64,000 nucleotides of DNA, from NCBI GenBank assembly GCA_039621445.1, contig CP154956.1, positions 84,006,474 through 84,070,473 on the forward strand, read 5' to 3'. Positions 1 to 10,549 of this stretch are shown here, in pieces (position 1 is the first letter of the stretch; every line of letters begins with the position of its first letter). The notes under the pieces are model-generated. The model was not told where the DNA came from. It saw nothing but the letters and a program-made list of their open reading frames with translations, and ran no database searches. This DNA is from Euglena gracilis (Eukaryota > Euglenida > Euglenophyceae > Euglenales). The translations under genes and the position numbers were made by a program.

Positions 1-420
1 TGTGAAAACAGACCATAAATGCACCTCTCCCAGGGCCAAGAACTTAAGTTGTTTTTGGTTGTTTGTTTTTGGCTTGTATGTTGAAAAAAAAAACTTCTGT
101 TCAACTCCCTCCACCAGAGTGAGTTTTGGGTGTTCAAGGCACCCTTCATTCAATTGTTTTCCAGGCGGATGTTGTACGCCCAGCGAAGTCTCATTCCAGT
201 CCAACAGCTGTGGTAAAAATGCCGCTCGGAGGAAATAGACTCAACTTCCCACCCATTTCTGAAAATAACTTCAGGAAAATGCTCCAGTGAGGATAAATCA
301 ACCGAGTCACTGGCGCAAACTGTGCAAACAAAAGCTAAAAACCAGCTTCCACAATTGTGCAAAAAATAGTAAATTTCAATTGCCCGTGCAATTGCACAAT
401 TGAGGTTCAAATCTCACATA
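1..420. repeat. Diverged duplicate of the 46.3-47.3 kb segment
   Basis: Blocks of this segment reappear in the same order and orientation between 46,270 and 47,260. Examples are TCTGTTCAAC followed by a CAAAGTGAGTTT-like stretch, and further on CCAGTGAGGA, CACTGGC and an AATTGCGCAA-like stretch. The second copy is interrupted by an insertion at 46,776-47,095. The two could be paralogous gene fragments or copies of an unrecognised repeat. Alignment was by eye. Confidence 0.5.
150..319 (-). CDS. Candidate 3' terminal exon, unknown protein
   Basis: On the minus strand a pyrimidine-rich tract ending TTTGCACAG forms a good splice acceptor at 320-321. About 55 codons follow with ordinary protein composition (SVDLSSLEHFPEV, then FRNGWEVESIS) before a stop at 150. 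I recognise no domain. The diverged copy near 47.1 kb keeps part of the same reading (SSLEHFPE-like). That could mean a duplicated gene piece or a shared repeat. Strand and exon status are inferred only from the splice signal and composition. Confidence 0.35.
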
Positions 421-670
421 TGTGGAGGAGAATAAATCAGCACACCAACTTCCCCGCACAAACGTCCATACTGACCCAATATCCCATAAAATGGCAACGT
501 TCCCTTTTTCACGGGAAAAGTCAGGAACAATCTTTTTACTCTGAAAACCCCCGAGACAGCCAGGACCACCCTGCCAAGAAAAAAACACCAACAAGGGGGT
601 CTCACTTTGTTTCGCAGAGGATGGAAGCCAAAAAAATGTCACTTCGGTTGCACAAAAAAAGTCTAAAAAC

Positions 671-805
671 CTGAAGAAGTTGAAAGCTGAGAAAGGTGCT
701 TCAAGGGAGGGAGCACCATCAGTTCTCGGTGCTGTTTTTCCTGGTCGAAAACTGCGGCCGCCAGGGCTCGGTCGCTGGTCGTTGCCATCGCGCGCTCGTA
801 CTCAT
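671..805 (-). CDS. Internal exon, acidic/basic helical segment of an unknown protein
   Basis: The minus strand shows a strong acceptor (GCGTTCTCCCCGCAG) just upstream of 805 and a CAG|GTTTTT donor after 671. The exon encodes about 45 residues starting DEYERAMATTSDRALAAAV and continuing FDQEKQHRELMVLPPLK, which reads as charged helix. No family is recognised. It lies 3' of the exon at 2,080-2,254 on the same strand and may belong to the same gene. The insertion at 913-1,531 would then sit in the intron between them. Confidence 0.5.
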
Positions 806-912
806 CTGCGGGGAGAACGCACCGACCCCCACTGGCATGGACGGGCCATACTTTTGTTGTTGAACAAAAATACATCAAACATTTTCAGGCACAACCGTTG
901 AAAGGAGCAAAC

Positions 913-1531
913 CAGGTTCAATACAAGGGCAGGCGGGGAGGTGGGAGGACCCCACCCAAACCAGGCTTCTTTTAAGACCCCACCCACCCAGCCCAGCGCG
1001 GGACCTCCCCCAGGGGGGGACCTCCCCAACAATCGGGCTGTCTGAAAACATTTCCCAAAAATTTTCGGCGCTTTGCGCCGAAACCCACACCTGGGCCTCC
1101 GGCCCAGGCCCCCTAGGGGGGGTCCTGGCCCCAGACCCACCCACCCCCCCCCCCGCTCTCCCCAGGGCGAGGGGTCTTCTGACTCAAATGAAGCCTGGCC
1201 CAAACAGTGCCACGGCCAAAGTGGGCGATGTTCGGGTCGGCCGAAAATTCTCACCCCCAAAAATTCGACCCAAAATGCAATTTTGGGCACTTTTTGAGTT
1301 TGTCAAAATTCCCAATAAACTTTTGGCGCAAAGCGAAGTAAAATTCCTTGCAAGCAAAGCAAAATTTTCTTTCCGCCTTTCCGTTGGAAGGGGAAAAAAT
1401 TGGGGTAAGTCCTGGGTGCCACCCCACCCGGGTCGGTCTGGACCCCTTGACAGATGGGGTCTGGACCCCCCCAGTCAAGCAGGGGGCAACTCTCACCTAA
1501 AGCCGTGAAACCCTCCTTGTATTGAACCCTG
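913..1531. mobile_element. Nonautonomous TIR insertion with central GGCGC hairpin
   Basis: The ends are near-perfect 17-bp inverted repeats: CAGGTTCAATACAAGG at the left, and the complement of CAGGGTTCAATACAAGG at the right. The interior is rich in CCCACC and poly-G/C. It carries the palindrome GGCGCTTTGCGCC at 1,067-1,079, near one quarter of its length. The flanking octamers GAGCAAAC and GTACAAAG agree at only 5 of 8 positions, so any target duplication has decayed. Interior blocks (CCACCCACCCAGCCC, the hairpin, and a TCTTCNGANTCAAA-type block) recur in the element at 2.67-3.17 kb. Confidence 0.75.
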
Positions 1532-1539
1532 GTACAAAG

Positions 1540-2060
1540 CACATTACTCATGAAAGGATTTCTGGCATTTGATCCTTCGGGAGAACTACACACGAACGAA
1601 ATGGTGCAAAAAGGCCGCTTCGAAGTTACCCATCCAACTCGTCACACATGGGCACCAAAACCATATTCTTCCTGGACCAAAACCCACCCACTTTTGAAAA
1701 CCCGCCCATCCACCCACAACCCCATCGAGTCATTAGGGGCAAGACCACCCGAAATTTGACAGAAACCGTCAGAAATTCTCCAGCCACCAATCTTGGTCCC
1801 CCTTCCCCCGTGAGCGTGGGGTGTGAGTCAGCCCAACCAGGCAGGAGGGTGGTTGCAGCCCAAACCCACCCACTCTCAGAAACCCACACACCCACCTGGT
1901 GGGGTCCAGCCACCAAACCCAACCCCGATTGTGTCGAGTGGCCGGTCGGAATGCGACGGGGCCGTAGTGAGTTGCTGGCTCGGGCCCGAAACGCTGGTCC
2001 AACCGATGGGGAGGCCAGCCACTCGGAAATCCACCCCACAATGCAGCCCAGGGCGGACGC
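1540..2060. other. CCCACC-rich noncoding stretch
   Basis: This stretch is dominated by CCCACCCAC-type pyrimidine/purine asymmetry. Several frames stay open on both strands because of that bias, but none has a convincing exon boundary or domain. It probably belongs to the intron between the minus-strand exons at 2,254 and 805, and may include an old insertion. Confidence 0.4.
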
Positions 2061-2079
2061 ATAGCAGCCCGGCCGCCAC

Positions 2080-2254
2080 GCGCCACGGAGGCACACCGAT
2101 CCTGCGGGCCAAATCCTCGCTGGCCTCGATCTGCTCCCTCCGCAACTCATCGTACAAGCTGGAGAGGCGCCAGGGATGCCTCTCCTCCGGTTCAGTCCCC
2201 AATTTCTCATAAAAGTGAACTGCACACATATGTCTCATCACGCGCTTGCGTATC
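2080..2254 (-). CDS. Internal exon, charged helical protein segment
   Basis: The minus strand has an acceptor (GGGGTGACAG) at 2,255-2,256. About 58 codons follow: IRKRVMRHMCAVHFYEKLG, then EERHPWRLSSLYDELRREQ and IEASEDLARRIGVPPWRV. The alternation of charged and hydrophobic residues looks like real helical protein. The 3' boundary is uncertain. Possible GT donors lie between about 2,060 and 2,110, so the end given is approximate. No family is recognised. It is on the same strand as the exon at 671-805 and downstream of the XAF1/TRAFD1-like exons, so it may be a late exon of that gene or a separate gene. Confidence 0.5.
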
Positions 2255-2665
2255 CTGTCACCCCATGTGTCTCACAAAAAAACAGGTGAAAAGAAGCAGA
2301 AAAATGAATCAGAAATGGAGCATCCCGTGTTGTATATACAATTATTAACTGCCTGATTGATTGGAAATAAAATGATAAAAAAGTATATTGATGAATAAAA
2401 TCTGCTGAAAAGTTGTCATCGTTTGGGTTAGGGTGGTAACCATTGGCCAGGGCGCCCATCAGTCAGCCACATCACGCCCTTTCCTAATTTGGACAAAGAA
2501 TGACAAAACCTTGGATGACAGCATTCCATCTCCGATCGAAATTCATTGGTACAAAAGAGAATATGGCGCCTTCAAAACATGAAGTAACTTCCACCAGCAA
2601 GTTCCCTCAACTGCATTTGTCCCGATGGCGGCTGCCATGTGCGTCATATGACCCGCACACCACAG

Positions 2666-3172
2666 GGCTTACCCCGCAAAGGGCAGCCCTGAGAGGGAGG
2701 CACGGTCGGGGGTTGGGGCGGGCCGCGGGTCAGTGGAGGGCACAGGGGCAGGCCACTTTCCAAGACCCGTGGGGGCAGAGGCTTCCACCCACCCAGCCCG
2801 GCGTGGGACCCCCAGGAGGAGGGGGGGTGACCCACCAAAATAAATCCGACCGTGTGAAGACATTTCCCGAAAGGTTTCCGGCGCCTTGCGCCGATACACA
2901 TGCCCGGGGGTGGGCCCAAACCCACACACCCCCCCCCCTTCTGGTTCTGGGTCTTCCGAGTCAAACAGAAGCCTGTGCGGGGGCGGCGGCCTTTGGCAGC
3001 CGCGGGGCCGCCCCTTTGGGGGTCGGGGCCGGCACAGGGCGGCCACTGCCCGGCCCCCCGCTGAGGCTGGGCCCTGGGCGGGGGAACGGCTCCGTGGGAC
3101 GTTGGCGGTTGGGGGGCAGGGTTTGTGTTGACCCTCGGTGATGGGGGCGGGAACCAGAAGAGCCCTGGGGCC
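2666..3172. mobile_element. TIR-like insertion related to the 0.9-kb element
   Basis: The ends show a short inverted match (CAGGGCTT near 2,663 and the complement of CAGGGCTCTT near 3,172). The interior shares ordered blocks with the element at 913-1,531: CCACCCACCCAGCCC, an ACATTTCCC stretch, GGCGCCTTGCGCC at 2,880-2,892, and a GTCTTCCGAGTCAAA block. No target duplication is visible. The high GC content keeps several frames open, and I regard those as non-genic. Confidence 0.55.
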
Positions 3173-3189
3173 CATGGACTCTCCATCAG

Positions 3190-3480
3190 ACGAGAGTGTC
3201 CGGTGAGGGATTTAGATTTAGATTTCTATGTACATGATAAAATATATCAGTACATGTGTGTGTATATATATCATTATTATTATTGTTATTAATTATCATC
3301 ATCATCATCATCATCATCATCATCGTCGTCATCATTACTATTATTACTAATATTAAATGAATACAAGTAGGTTCTACACAGAACTCCAAAAAGAATTTAG
3401 AAATATTTTAGCTGTATTTTATTTAAATATTTGCGCATTCTATATATATATATATATATATATTGAAATACTTTAATAAT
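3190..3480. repeat. AT-rich microsatellites, (ATC)n and (AT)n
   Basis: A run of ATC/ATT trinucleotides spans about 3,270-3,335 and an (AT)n tract lies at about 3,440-3,463. No gene is seen. Confidence 0.9.
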
Positions 3481-4120
3481 GAGCTGTGAAGGTGCCGAGC
3501 ATCCGGAAGGAAGAATAATGAGGATCCAAAAGGGGGGTCTGAGGTGTGGCATGCATGATCGTTTCCTCACAAAATGGCACAGGGCTGTCGGAATTTCAAG
3601 TAACATGAGCGCATGGCCCCGCGCGTTGTTAGTTAAAATTCCACAGCCCTCTGTGCCATCCTCTGGGTGGTGCAGGGCAACCATTGCACATGCCACACCT
3701 CCAACTCTTTGATTATATCCGAATTCTCATCGGCTTCTCAGCTCACAAAGAACTTATACACAGGAATATTTTTTATTCTTCTGTATTTTATTTATTTATT
3801 TATTATTCATTTATTTATTTTATTTACTTATTTATTCAGGTATCCCACCACTTATGTCCCAAATTTATGCCCCACTGTGCTGGCATCCCTACCCCCCGCT
3901 GTACAGGAAGGTCTGGAGGGGGGGGGGGTCGGACCCCCCCCCACACCCACTAAACCCCTCCCCAATATGGATCCCCACAAGGTTTTATAGGATCAGGTTT
4001 GTTTGGTCAGCTGAAGGGGGGTCCATAATGGGGGGGAGTTGAAAAGTCAAGGAATCGTTGGTCAAAATCCGAACCCCCCCCCCAAATGAACCCTAACCCC
4101 CTCAAATGACAAAATTTTGG
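3481..4120. other. No gene; (TTTA)n tract and G/C homopolymer pairs
   Basis: A TTTA/TTAT-rich tract occupies about 3,775-3,838. Paired poly-G and poly-C runs follow at 3,917-3,942 and 4,020-4,082, probably remnants of a G-tract insertion. No exon can be supported. Confidence 0.5.
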
Positions 4121-4130
4121 CCTAAAAGTT

Positions 4131-4538
4131 GTGTCCCCGGAAAAACAGAAAAGGGGGACAGGTTGGCCAGTACCAGAGACCCCGACAGTTTCTCGGGCAT
4201 CACAATCTCCAGGTGGGGAAGATGGGGACTTCATATCAGCAACGACGTTGTTGATATTGGCAAGGTCCAAAAAAACAGCAACCTCAATGCCGACAAGAGC
4301 AGACGCTGCTTACAAGTGCACCTCTACCAAGGAATGCAAAAATGATGGAGCCCCACCTCAGGGGAGTGGATTTTCGTTCAGCAACGTCAATTCAAAATTC
4401 TGTCCTTTTCCCCTCCTCCTCCTTTGCCCTCTGACCAACATTCCCCAACCTCTAGTGTGGCATTATGTAATGTTCAATGCTGACACCTACAGGAGAGTTT
4501 ATTTGGAGATGGGAGCAATGACTTTCAACGTCAGTTGA
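4131..4538 (+). other. Unresolved open frame, 135 codons
   Basis: An open plus-strand frame contains protein-like patches (DFISATTLLILARSKK, TRADAAYKCTSTKECKN). No splice boundary or domain supports it, and the minus strand is also partly open. This may be coincidence in an intron or intergenic spacer. Confidence 0.15.
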
Positions 4539-4574
4539 AAATCACTGGAACATACAAGGCTTCCCATCAGGCAC

Positions 4575-4800
4575 CACCATCAAAAACAGCTTTGAGTAAC
4601 AGCGCGATGATGGACTGTGGGGGCACATTCTTTGCCACCGGGCACAAGGCAGGACACAAGGGAGGCAGACCTGGAAGTAGTGTAGCCGTTGGCTGATGGG
4701 AAGACGTGGGGGCGTGGGCATGGGGCTTGGCAATCACATGAGAGCTCGGCCTGGAACTGGACCCGGCAGAAGCCATAGAGCCTGGAGGCAAGCAACGTGG
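4575..4800 (-). CDS. Candidate exon, disordered segment then short helix
   Basis: A minus-strand frame encodes a Ser/His/Pro-rich stretch (MASAGSSSRPSSHVI and on). It ends in a helix-like segment (AKNVPPQSIIALLLKAVFDG) just before a possible GT donor. It lies immediately 3' of the exon at 5,057-5,345 on the same strand. It could therefore be part of the long disordered C-terminal half of the zinc-finger gene upstream. The boundaries are approximate. Confidence 0.35.
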
Positions 4801-5056
4801 CACCGATCGACACCGTTAAAACTTCAGCCCAATGTTAACCTCCACATAATCCCTTCTCGTTCGTGGTCATTGAATACCAGCGCTTCGGACATCGAGTACT
4901 TCCTGCTCGGTGGAGCACGTCTTCTGGAACAAACTTGCCTCAAAGTTTGGCACAAAGACACTACTTCTTTTGAAACCTCCTGACAGGTTATTATACATTG
5001 GTTGATGTGTGGAAAGGGGAGGAAGGAAAAATGCATGTTGTTTGGCAGGCAAATCC

Positions 5057-5345
5057 TACCAATCTTCCACGGCAGTGGGAGGCAGCAACGAACCGCTTCC
5101 TTGTCGCTTCAGCAGACCGCCTGCCGCAGCCACGGGTGACGCTTCGGGCGCTGCGTGGTGCAGCGGGGCTCGTTGTGTCGGGAGCCTGGAGTCTGGGGCC
5201 TTGGAGGGCTGGGAGGAGGGTCTGGTGGCCCGGCTGGTCAAGTCGACCTCCCTGTGGAAAGCCCAACCAAAGTGGTTGGTTGGCGGGCTGGCCACGCGGT
5301 TCGGCTTGTGGATTGGTGAGTGGATTCTGCTCCTCAATGAGCATC
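5057..5345 (-). CDS. Candidate exon, Ser/Pro/Ala-rich disordered region
   Basis: A minus-strand frame runs about 95 codons with basic and disordered composition (REVDLTSRATRPSSQPSK, then AAAGGLLKRQGSGSLLPP). It ends at GAAGATTG|GTAGGA, an excellent donor. The acceptor is not fixed, and ATTAG and GCCAG positions near 5,330-5,360 are possible. A second minus-strand frame is also open here, so the frame is uncertain. Position and strand fit a late exon of the XAF1/TRAFD1-like gene, whose animal relatives also have a long disordered C-terminal part. Confidence 0.4.
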
Positions 5346-5478
5346 GGCAGCTGGCGATAACTTCTTCGTAAATTCTAATGTGGTTGTCTCGTTGCCATCT
5401 CGGCAGAACTATTGCGATTTGCTGTCTGAAACCTGTGCCGACCACAGCACTGCACTTCCCCACATCAGAGGCTGCAGG

Positions 5479-5799
5479 CAGGGGTTTTTTTAAGACCGGG
5501 GGGGGAGGGGGGGGGCTCCCCCCCCCCCCCACCCACCCACCCCCTGGGGGGCCCCCCCCGGGGGGGGGGGAAGGGTCCCGGGGGACCCACAAAAAAATGG
5601 CCGAAAATCGCGAAAAGTGCTAAAAATAGCATTTTTCGGCGCCTGCGGCGCCGAAAAGTATATCCCACCTCCCTCCGGGGGGACCCCTCCCTCCGGGGGG
5701 ACCCCCCTCCGGGGGGACCCCCCCCCCGGGGGGGGGGGGGCTCGGCCGGACCCACCCACCCTACCCCCCCCCGGGGTCCACGACTAAAAAAATCCCTGC
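5479..5799. mobile_element. CA...TG insertion with CTGCAGG target duplication
   Basis: Inverted ends (CAGGGGTTTTTTTA at the left, the complement of CAGGGATTTTTTTA at the right) enclose 321 bp. The interior is made of poly-G and poly-C tracts with a palindrome, CGGCGCCTGCGGCGCCG, at 5,638-5,654, exactly at the centre. CTGCAGG occurs at 5,472-5,478 and again at 5,800-5,806, as a 7-bp target duplication. The block GGCTCGGCCGGACC in its right half recurs near 23.3 kb. Confidence 0.85.
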
Positions 5800-6109
5800 C
5801 TGCAGGTTGGTGACACATGCGAAGTTCCCAATTCTGTGGAAGACACATTCGTTTCAATTTTCAAACTCCTGGCCATTTCACAAAGTAGCTTCCAAGACAT
5901 GTTTATCCAGTATTACCATTTGGCTGTCGTCCATGTGAACCACCACAAACACATGACTTTTGGCTTTCGACTTTTGTCTTGCACTTGCACAGCGAATCCA
6001 GTGCAGCGACAGAATGCATGACATCTGTGAGGTGTGGGTTCAAACAGGTTCATTTTGTTGAGTTTTTTTTCTCTGCATCAACTTCATCGTGCAAGGGAGG
6101 CTAGGCACA

Positions 6110-6390
6110 ACGGGGGGGGGGGGGGGCTGGGGCCGGTGTTTGAAAGCTGTAAACACCCCATGTTTGTGGCTTGGCACCCCACCAGTTGCAGGTGACGCAC
6201 CTGGCTCTGGCGGGGGGATTCCTCTGGACGGCGGTGCTGGCTGAGGACCCCCTCGGGTAGGATGAGGGTGCCGCTGACGGACCGGGGGTTGGAGTCACCT
6301 GCTGGAGGGGAGCGCTGGCTTGAGGGGCAGACGGCGGGACGGCAGGGCCGGAGAGACGTGCAGCGCTGCTGAAGGTCGGAAGAGATGCCC
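6110..6390 (-). CDS. Candidate exon, Ala/Ser/Pro-rich linker of the zinc-finger gene
   Basis: The minus strand has an acceptor (CCCAACGTTGCAG) near 6,391 after a T/C-rich tract. One frame then stays open for about 90 codons with linker composition (ASLPTFSSAARLSGPAVPP and TPTPGPSAAPSSYPRGSS), ending RCVTCNWWGAKPQ. A CAG|GTGACT donor exists inside it at about 6,306, so a shorter exon is possible. It follows the zinc-finger exon at 7,143-7,229 on the same strand, with a long CA/GT microsatellite in the intervening intron. Confidence 0.4.
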
Positions 6391-6454
6391 CTGCAACGTT
6401 GGGGCAGAGCGAGAAAAAAAACTGATGGAGTTGGCATTACTCCTGCATCACCGA

Positions 6455-6773
<319 letters not shown>

Positions 6774-7142
6774 GAACCTCAAATGCAGGTCGGTATACGC
6801 CAGGCATATGAGTGTATCTGATGCACAAGATACATCGGTCATTCATACGGAAGAAATGTGCCTATTAGAAACGGAAAACCAAAAAAATCAGAACAGGACA
6901 CTATTGAACATCGGGCTTTGGGTGAGGGAAGAAATGGCAGATACCAGGCGATGACGATGGCCCAGCCAACCTGCGAAATAACAGATGAACAACATGGAAG
7001 ACTTCCCCAAATCAGAGATGTGCTGCATCTCTGTCTGTCTGTGTATGCTCTGCAAGGCTCCCCAACAGACCACCAAGTCAACAACAGACCCACAATCAAG
7101 GCAGCCCCCCCCCCCCCGCGGGGATGAAAGCATCGCATACAC

Positions 7143-7229
7143 AGGTTTTTCAGCCCACCGTGGCGGCGCTCGCTGGCTTGGCTGGCGGGTCAGGCCGCAG
7201 ACTTGCTCATGCTCGGAGAACTCGCGAAG
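7143..7229 (-). CDS. XAF1/TRAFD1-like TRAF-type zinc-finger protein, exon C
   Basis: This 87-nt exon begins after an acceptor ending CTCTGGGTGCAG and ends at ACCT|GTGTAT. It encodes LREFSEHEQVCGL, the helix plus final His and Cys of the fourth TRAF-type finger. That finger's first two cysteines are at the end of exon B. The B-to-C join is phase 0 and gives the family spacing between the C-C pair and the H-C pair. After the finger the sequence becomes Pro/Arg-rich (TRQPSQRAPPRWAEKP), like the start of the disordered region in this family. Proteins of this family in animals (XAF1, TRAFD1/FLN29) are cytosolic or nuclear modulators of apoptosis and innate signalling. That role is only suggested here. 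Confidence 0.7.
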
Positions 7230-7630
7230 CTGCACCCAGAGCAATGCACGGGTGATAGGCCCAGCAAGGATAGGGGCAGGCTGGTGATGCAAAACCAGGC
7301 GGGAACGGCGGCCTGGGCCGCAAAATATTCTGTCAGGACACAGCTGCATCAACCACCTCCCTCGCGAGCTTGCTTCTGGCTGACCCATTTCTCACCCTAA
7401 ACCCGACACATGTTCTGTGGTAGGGTCCATGTGGCGTCTTTGAGGTTGGGGCAGGTTGACGTCCCACGCAGCCATTTTCTGTGACCTCCCCCCCCCACTT
7501 CAAAACGGGGATGGCTGCTCTGGGATGGTTGTAGCGATTGCCGGTGCTCTGTTACCCGTCTTGCCGCAGGAGAGCGAAATCGTTGGATCGGTGGCCTCAA
7601 TTGTGGATCGCACCACACAGCAAGGCACAC

Positions 7631-7783
7631 CAAGACGCGTGCACCGCACTGGGGGCAGACGTCCGTGCGGGCGCCGCACTGCTCGTCGTGGGCGGCCTTG
7701 TCCTTCGCCATCACCGGGAGCTCACACAGGCGGCACACAATCATCCGGTGCGAGCAGCGCTCCGCCTGGTGCGCTCCGAACAG
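7631..7783 (-). CDS. XAF1/TRAFD1-like TRAF-type zinc-finger protein, exon B
   Basis: This 51-codon exon lies between a textbook acceptor (TTCTGCTCCTCCCCGCAG) and a TTG|GTGTGC donor. It encodes most of two consecutive fingers. The first is LFGAHQAERCSHRMIVCRLC, followed by ELPVMAKDKAAHDEQCGAR, then TDVCPQCGARVL, which opens the next finger. The order H-x4-C, C-x2-C, H-x3-C, then GARTxxCxxCG is diagnostic of the repeated TRAF-type fingers of XAF1 and TRAFD1. Phase 0 joins to exons A and C preserve the family layout without gaps. I infer a zinc-binding scaffold or adaptor protein, and the process is unknown in this organism. Confidence 0.8.
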
Positions 7784-8171
7784 CTGCGGGGAGGAGCAGA
7801 ACGTAGCAACGCAAAGCAGCGCCAGCCAACTGTTTTCCTGCAAATCATAATAATCAAATAATATTTGAAACTTTTGGCTCATACAATTCAAGCAAAGTAA
7901 TCCAAAAATAAGGCCACATTCGGTGGCCAAGCACAAGCACAGGTTGAAACTAATTTATTGAAGTTACAAATGGAAACTGTAAACCCCCTCCCAGATAACT
8001 TTGCAGTGCCCTAAAGCTCTGGCGCAAAAAAGAAAGACGTCCAAAACACCATAATGTTCAGTTGTCCGATGAGCATTATGCAAAATTATGTGACAATTAT
8101 CAATTAAAAGGTATTTGACACAAATTGCTTCTGGGAAAAGTTGTTAATCCGTCCACCACTGACTTTGGGTA

Positions 8172-8562
8172 AAACCCCCCAAAAAAGTGCACCACGGGTG
8201 CGCACATTTTAAAGACGTAGTTTCGGACCCCAAGAGGTGCGCACTTATTAGGGCACTGCTCCCTTAATAGGGCAAAGCACAAATTACTTAATTTTCCACC
8301 ACTCTTTTTCAGATTTCCCCTTCTTGTGATTTCAAGCAATGAGTCAAGTCGTCGTGTGTCAAATTTTGGCTTGGACAATAGAAGTATTTGGTCTTAGAAG
8401 GACCTTCTGAGAATTGTGTGCGCTTTCCGACCTGAGATGTGACAGCGACTTCTCCTTTGGGGGTGCACATTTCTTAGGGAGGTAGTTTCGGACCGGGTGC
8501 ACACTTATTATTAGGGCACTGAGCATAATTAGGGCACTGCGCACTTATCAGGGGGGGGGGGT
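8172..8562. mobile_element. TA-flanked AACCCCC-type nonautonomous element
   Basis: The element starts AAACCCCCC after a TA at 8,170-8,171 and ends GGGGGGT before a TA at 8,563-8,564. Subterminal GTGCGCACTTATTAGGGCAC-type motifs are repeated at both ends. The interior block (8,310-8,460, with CAAGCAATGA and CGACCTGAGATGTG) recurs at 34,745-34,890, and the left end recurs at 33,416-33,535. A 2-bp TA duplication is typical of Tc1/mariner elements. Confidence 0.75.
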
Positions 8563-8564
8563 TA

Positions 8565-9640
8565 CTGCCCAAATAGCTTTACAGGGGGGCAGGGGCCAAA
8601 AAGATCAGTCCACTAACTTTGGAGGGGGCAAAATTATTTGAGGATGGGGGTTAAAGGCAATGCGATTCGACCATAGTTCGATATGAATGCAGGTGGGGAT
8701 CGGAAACTCCCCCCTCGGCAAGGGGAGGTGGGGGAACCTCCCATCTGTACAGTGGTGCGGTCCAGGCGACCGACATTTGAGGGTGACCAATTTCAGAGGC
8801 CACAAGACCAGGGGGTTGAATTTCCTTCGCGCAGCCGCGGATATACAGACGTTACTGGTCTGCTAATGTCAGCGTTCATCCGGGGGTGGAAAATGCCATT
8901 ATGGGTGCGGTTGGGATGGGGTGGGTGGGTTTGGATTACCTCCTGGGGTGGCACACAACATTCATTGGGCAAGGAGGTTCACTGCTTGCTGCATTGCTGT
9001 AAAAAATGACATGCTGGATGGTCCCAACGCTCCCTGTTCATTGGGGGGGGGGGGTACATGAGACGGGGGAGGGGGTACAATAAACCGAGAATCACATTGT
9101 GCGGTTGTGGATACCACCTTCCAAAAGCCTGCCGAAAATGCCATTTTAGGCACTTTTTTGAGAAAAAAATTGTCAAAATACAAATGCAAAGAAAAAGCGC
9201 CAGAAGGAAAAAATTGTCCTTGTGGGGGGTCACCGGTGGCCGGTCCGGACCCCCCTTGGCAGGTGGGGGGAACCCCCTCCTCATCCCATGCCCCTCTTTT
9301 CATGGAACCCTGATCGAACCCTGGATTCGACAGGTCCATATGGAAATACCATGTGTACCCTAAAGAAAGGTTCCTTGGGAGATATCCTGGTGCAACAAAC
9401 CCAAAACAAACAATGTTTGGGTTTGTTCGGCCCTAAAAAAAAAAGTACAATTTGGGGAGGGGTGTTTCTGCTTCTGGAAGTGTCCAGGGTTTCATTCAAG
9501 CATACAGCAAACATTCAAATAACTTACAAATATGGAAATCAGGAAATAAATTTAAAAAAAATAAAACACGTGTCATCGCATTCTTCCAACTCAATAATCT
9601 CAAGTGTAAAATGAAACAGAAGGCTTCTCAAAAACAGATG
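8565..9640. other. Intronic, G-tract remnants, no gene
   Basis: Poly-G and CCCCTC blocks at 8,700-8,745, 9,042-9,072 and 9,225-9,300 look like decayed insertions. A CAGGGTTCGATC-like inverted motif near 9,310 supports this. No exon is supported. Confidence 0.4.
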
Positions 9641-9650
9641 CGAAGATCAC

Positions 9651-9816
9651 CTTCTTGGGAACCTCCACTCCACATTTACAGAGCTGCTGGGTGTGCTCAT
9701 CGGCCATGTGCTCCACAACGTTCTCAACAAACTGCCCGCAGACGTCGCACGGCACTTTGCGGAGGTGGCAGGTGAGGGAGTGGAGGGCGAGGTTGGCCTT
9801 GGGGACGGTCTCTGCG
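9651..9816 (-). CDS. XAF1/TRAFD1-like TRAF-type zinc-finger protein, exon A
   Basis: A 166-nt exon lies between an acceptor ending TTGGCCCGCAG and an AAG|GTGATC donor. It begins AETVPKANLALHSLTC, the helix and H-C half of finger one, so the first C-C pair must come from an upstream exon not identified. It continues with CDVCGQFVENVVEHMADEH, the second finger, and QQLCKCGVEVPKK, which opens the third. It joins exon B in phase. The intron between them (7,784-9,650) contains a TA-flanked insertion at 8,172-8,562. Family assignment rests on finger spacing and the PxxN...LH...C signature, from memory of the family and without an alignment. Confidence 0.78.
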
Positions 9817-10019
9817 CTGCGGGCCAATTCGACAGTGTGGCACACGCATGGTATGCAGTAGGTGCACAGTTGAGAACGATGAAATTCTCGTTCTTGTTTA
9901 AAAAAGACGCTGGTTGGAGAGATTCTTGACCAAGATGTCCTTTGAATGAATATAACCATCAGATGTGGTGAGTGTGTTGGCGTGGTGGGTGCACCGGAAC
10001 GTGGCGGATGCACCACTAG

Positions 10020-10146
10020 CAGGGGTTTTCTTAAGGACCCCCAGGAGGTTGTCAAGCAGGACAAAGGTGCTGGCTGGAAAAAGGTTTGGCTGGATCCCCC
10101 CCCCAGAGTTGAGGGTCTGGAGGGGGTCCAGAAAACTGGCTGCTGG
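10020..10146. mobile_element. Possible small CA...TG insertion
   Basis: It starts CAGGGGTTTTCTTAAGGACC, close to the terminal motif of the elements at 5,479 and 29,202. A partly complementary end (GGTCCAGAAAACTGGCTGCTG) lies at about 10,125-10,146. The target duplication is not clear. Confidence 0.35.
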
Positions 10147-10257
10147 AACCAGCCTTAGGCGGTGTAAATTGCCCACCTAAAATTTGAGGTGGATTGGATG
10201 TTGACCCCGAAATCGGCACCAAAAACCTGCAAAAAATTTAAGTGTCAGAGTTGACTA

Positions 10258-10545
10258 GAGGAAGCGAAAAAAACGCTTCCCCCTGGACTGAAAGAATTAG
10301 CAAAACCTGCCGGTTATTTTTCAATTTTGACATGGGCGAAGTGGGTTTTCGCTTCCTCTGAAACTTTCTGGGGGGAAACGGTTCTCCGCTTCCTCCAACT
10401 CACATCATAGCAATCAGTCACCTTCAGGCCTGGCGTCCAACTCGTCAACAGATGACCGAAAGGAGCGCAGTTGTGGCAATCAATGTAATCAATCAATCAA
10501 TCTAATGTGGACCCCTGAACGAGGGAAGCGGGGTTTCGCTTCCTA
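10258..10545. repeat. Cluster of GAAGCG...CGCTTC palindromes
   Basis: Four near-palindromic units of the form GGAAGCG-N4-8-CGCTTCC lie at about 10,259-10,285, 10,334-10,362, 10,378-10,396 and 10,525-10,546. The arms are conserved while the spacers differ. The same arms recur at 16.6 kb, 17.6 kb and 18.4-18.9 kb. Confidence 0.75.
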
Positions 10546-10549
10546 TCGG

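Noticed and set aside
802-1290. A 162-codon minus-strand frame
   Set aside because: It runs through the GC-rich TIR insertion at 913-1,531, and its only plausible coding part is the separate exon at 671-805.
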